Source: Armigeres subalbatus
Lineage: Eukaryota; Arthropoda; Insecta; Diptera; Culicidae
Length of the DNA stretch: 64,000 nt
Direction of reading: 5' to 3'
NCBI RefSeq assembly: GCF_024139115.2
Contig: NW_026943605.1
Location: 310,001-374,000, forward strand
The translations under genes were made by a program, and so were the position numbers. Under the pieces are notes generated by a model that was not told where the DNA came from, ran no database searches, and saw only the letters and a program-made list of their open reading frames with translations. Each line of letters begins with the position of its first letter. Positions within the stretch are counted from its first letter, which is position 1. Of the stretch, positions 61,256 to 64,000 are shown piece by piece.

Positions 61256-62881
61256 ATCGCACTCGATTAGTTGTGGTTTTCCCCTAAGACCCACGAAACG
61301 TCTCAGTGCAGCGATAAATGAACTGGTGGACAAATCTGCAACACATTCGACGTGAACTGCTTTTGTAACCATACAGACAAAGATGGCGACATAACACTTG
61401 ATTGGTGCTCCTTTCCTAGTTGAGCGGCAGTAGAAGGGCCCACAGTAGTCGACACCAGAACGGAAGAAGGGCAGCGTTGGTGTGACACGTTCTGACGCCA
61501 ATTCTCCCATCAACTGTTCCATAACTTTGGGTTTGCAGCGGAAACATCTTATACACGAGTGCACCACTTGTCGTGCTAGGTCACGGAGACAAAGTGGCCA
61601 GAATCGTTCCCGCACAGCTGCAGTAATCAGTTGAGGTCCAGCGTGAAGGTTGTTGAGATGAGAGAAGCTCAGAATTCGCTCAGTTAGCGGATGTTTGTCC
61701 GGCAGTATCATTGGATGTCGTTGATTTAACGGGACCGGTGCATTCCTCAGCCGGCCACCAACACGCAATATCCCATTAGCGAACCGTGGAGAAAGCGTTT
61801 TCAATCTTGAATTCTTTTTTACCTGTCCATCGCGAATTACATCGGCGATATCTTGAGAAAATCGTTCTTCCTGAGTTGTTAAGAATCCCGTGCGTCGCTC
61901 AGTACGGTTCACCGGGTTAGAGTTAAACCGAAATCTAAGGATTAAAGCTACGATCCTTGTTAATTTAGTGAACGACGAATAAAGCGAGAACAATTCGTTC
62001 GTTTGCCGCACTAGAGCTGGTAGTACAATGCTACGTTTTTCTAGTTGATCCGATGGAAAGTTTTTATCCATTCGACAAGTAAGCGATGGCCAAAACCGAG
62101 ATGGTTGGCGAAGCCAATCTGGAACATTCCATGGAGCGAAATCCTTCAAATCATTCGGAGGCATTCCGCGAGAGATTACATCCGCTGGGTTTTCTAACCC
62201 GGGTACGTGCGCCCATATTCCGTTTGCAGTGATTTGTTGGATCTCTGACACCCGATTGGCAATGAAAGTTTTCCAACGGGACGGGCTTGAAGAAAGCCAG
62301 TGGTAGAAAGCCAGTGTAGTCGAATCAGTCCAAAAGAAATGTTTAGCGTGCAGATCTGCGCTGGATTCAACCTTTTCGATCAGATGGCTAAGAAGTAACG
62401 CGGCAGAAAGCTCGAGACGTGGCAAGCTAATAGATGGATTTCTTTTCGAGTTTCCAAGTGGCGCAACCTTGGATTTTGCGGTTAGAAGGTTCACGAAAAT
62501 ATCTCCGTTCGAAGCGAGTGTCCTGACATAAATGCATGCACCATATGCACGAATGGACGCATCACAAAACCCATGCAATTCTACAGAGATTGCAGTGGGA
62601 GTAGCGACCCAACGGGGAATACTTATTGTTGCAATGTCCTGAAGATTGTCACGAAATTCCGTCCAGCGACGTTGAGCACACTCATCAAGTTCATCGTCCC
62701 ATGTTCTACCTTCTCTCCACAACTCTTTCATGAACAGCTTTGCTTGGACTACAATTGGACCAACAAGTCCCAGAGGGTCAAAAAGCTGTGCGATATTCGA
62801 AAGTACGATGCGTTTCGCGATTGGGAAGGAGTTACTGTGCTTTGGTACTTCGAAACAGAATTCATCAGTGCTAGTATTCCA
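61211..62881 (-). pseudogene. BEL/Pao RNase H and integrase core
   Basis: Begins at the insertion border with DWNTSTDEF, then FPIAKR, IAQLFDPLGLVGPIVVQAKL (RT-RNase H linker), ISVELHGFCDASIRAYGACI (RNase H first Asp), ISLPRLELSAALL (Glu), HFFWTDSTTLAFYHW (Asp), HVPGLENPADVISRG, the HHCC zinc finger (SHLNNLHAGP, then CIRCFRCKP) and integrase SGVDYCGPFYCRSTRKG and LIECDNA (two catalytic Asp). The open frame 62731-61211 ends at a stop after a frameshift near 61215. Domain order matches BEL/Pao pol. Confidence 0.9.
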
Positions 62882-63775
62882 ATCGTAATCGACGAGATTC
62901 TGGTAGATGCGATTGACCGTGAACCAAACCGCGGGCTGTTATGGCAGCCTATAATCATGGAGCACCTAAATGACTTCGAATTGGCGGATGATGTTGCACT
63001 CCTCGCGCAACGGCGCTCTGATATGCAGAGTAAGCTCAACGACCTTGCCGAGCGCTCCTCTTCGGCAGGTTTAGTCATCAACGTCAACAAAACCAAATCG
63101 TTGGATGTGAACACGGTGACTCCTTCCAGTTTCACAGTAGCCGGGCAACCAGTGGAGAATGTTGAAAGCTTCCAATATCTTGGTAGCCAAATGGCGTCAG
63201 ACGGCGGTACCAAGATCGACATAGGCGCACGGATAAAGAAAGCAAGGGCTGCCTTTGCGAGTTTAAGAAATATCTGGAAAAACAGGCAGATAAGTGAACG
63301 CACCAAAATAAGAATTTTCAACTCTAACGTGAAATCTGTGCTGTTATACGCTAGCGAAACATGGTGTGTATCAGTGGAGAACACTCAACGGCTGCAGGTG
63401 TTCATTAACAGATGCCTGCGGTATATAATTCGGGCCTGGTGGCCTCACAACTGGATCTCAAACAACGAGCTCCATCGTCGTTGTCACCAGAGGCCGATAG
63501 CAACAGAAATTCGGAATAGGAAGTGGGGCTGGGCCGGCCACACTCTACGTAGGGGCGGAAACGAAATCTGTAAACAAGCATTAGACTGGAACCCAGCAGG
63601 ACATCGCAGCAGAGGCAGACCCAGAGGCTCATGGCGGCGAAGCCTCAATAAAGAAATAAAAGAAGTCGACCGAAATCTAACCTGGCAACAGGTTAAAGCG
63701 ATAGCCGGGCAATGCTCAGGATGGAGATCTTTCAAGTCGGCCCTTTGCACCACCGGAGGTGTACAGGACCCATAA
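62882..63775 (+). pseudogene. RTE-like reverse transcriptase C-terminal half
   Basis: Open to TAA at 63773-63775. IVIDEILVDAIDREPNRG, HLNDFELADDVALLAQRRS (motif C Asp pair, LADD form), AGLVINVNKTKSLDVN and ESFQYLGSQMASDGGTK, then RTKIRIFNSNVKSVLLYASE, RRCHQRPIATEIRNRKWGWA and RPRGSWRRSLNKEIKEV. Motifs A and B and the endonuclease are missing, lost to 5' truncation. Open frame upstream to 62573 reads through BEL antisense and is not part of it. No internal stops, so the insertion is fairly young. Confidence 0.85.
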
Positions 63776-63784
63776 GTAAGTAAG
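62882..63784 (+). mobile_element. RTE-like insertion G in BEL, 5'-truncated
   Basis: TAGTATTCCA at 62872-62881 and 63785-63794 is the 10-bp target duplication; the BEL frame (DWNTS / YTGILA side) is continuous across it. The 3' end is ATAAGTAAGTAAG, a simple-repeat tail typical of RTE-type elements. Confidence 0.9.
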
Positions 63785-63794
63785 TAGTATTCCA

Positions 63795-64000
63795 GTGTAG
63801 ACCCAGTGTCTTTACTGGAGAGGCGGGCTCGAGTTTTGAAAAGAGTTTGTTCATCCTTCATACGATCAGGAACGACTTGAAGGATCTGAGGATTGTTAGA
63901 CGCCCACTTCCGAAGTTGTAGTCCAGCAGAATTTGTCAGCTGATTTAATTGTTGGACCAGTTCCTGGCCTTCTTCTATACTGCTGGCACCAGTGAGCAGA
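63795..64000 (-). pseudogene. BEL/Pao RT thumb, continuing beyond window
   Basis: Minus strand: LLTGASSIEEGQELVQQLNQ, then GLQLRKWASNNPQILQVVPD and LFKTRARLSSKDTGSTLEY, the segment after the BEL RT YxDD core. Reading continues into 62881 once the RTE insertion is removed. Confidence 0.8.

Larger units (their letters stand above)
58847..64000 (-). mobile_element. BEL/Pao LTR retrotransposon, 3' two-thirds, interrupted
   Basis: Minus-strand pol from the RT C-terminus (window end) through RNase H and integrase to the end of pol near 60070, then a 3' region and probable LTR ending TTACCGCGGTAACA-like at 58847 (plus strand TGTTACCGCG). It is interrupted by an RTE-like insertion (62882-63784) and a MITE (60214-60625). 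gag, protease, the RT core and the 5' LTR lie beyond the window. LTR limits cannot be fixed without the partner. Confidence 0.85.

Noticed and set aside
62573..62881. Upstream part of the 400-residue plus frame as RT sequence
   Set aside because: It lies before the target duplication and is antisense to BEL pol.

Overview
The window looks like repeat-dense chromosomal DNA of a culicine mosquito, most likely Aedes. This is an inference from the repeat families: R1-, RTE- and CR1-type non-LTR retrotransposons, BEL/Pao and Ty3/gypsy LTR elements, a Tc1-mariner-group transposase, tRNA-headed SINEs, many MITEs and mosquito-style minisatellites. I found no intact host gene. Two or three short open frames might be host exons, but only weakly so. 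Almost everything I can name is mobile, broken and nested.

Layout. 1-7.5 kb: purine tract, an unidentified broken frame, a foldback element built from GGTCGAAAGGACAAAA-type subrepeats (3105-4030), several hairpins and a MITE. 7.5-15.4 kb: two copies of a repeat family with internal ~150-bp tandem modules. The second copy is split by a nearly full-length R1-clade retrotransposon (8515-14178, minus) with a 14-bp target duplication beside a (TG)n tract. 15.5-18 kb: two minisatellites. 17.95-18.2 kb: a ~225-bp palindromic retroposon. 18.4-23 kb: two ~1.1-kb paralogous blocks flanking a 150-205-bp satellite. 22.8-24.2 kb: dispersed remains of an RTE-like element. 26.5-29.3 kb: an RTE-like element (minus). 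29.4-35.4 kb: a second RTE-like element holding an R1-clade element, which holds a foldback element, which holds two MITEs. 35.6-39.5 kb: a decayed R1-clade element with its own insertions. 39.5-42.2 and 47.2-51.1 kb: two large elements with ACGAAACGAAA-rich inverted ends. 42.2-45.6 kb: the 5' part of a Ty3/gypsy-like element with two extra small ORFs. 51.3-57.9 kb: MITEs, satellite arms, a solo LTR, a tRNA-Cys-like sequence and a dead Tc1-mariner-group transposase. 58.5 kb: a Penelope-like fragment. 58.8-64 kb: a BEL/Pao element (minus) running off the window and interrupted by an RTE-like insertion and a MITE.

The best candidates for something undescribed are four. (1) Hammerhead-like RNA cores, CUGANGA-stem-GAAA with closing helices, recur in a palindromic retroposon family and in one unrelated insertion. 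(2) Two foldback elements have arms made of short tandem subrepeats and 9-10-bp target duplications. (3) A long-armed ACGAAA-rich element family has unlike interiors. (4) A gypsy-like element carries a putative myristoylated single-pass membrane protein upstream of gag. Gene order suggests successive insertion layers rather than cooperating genes.
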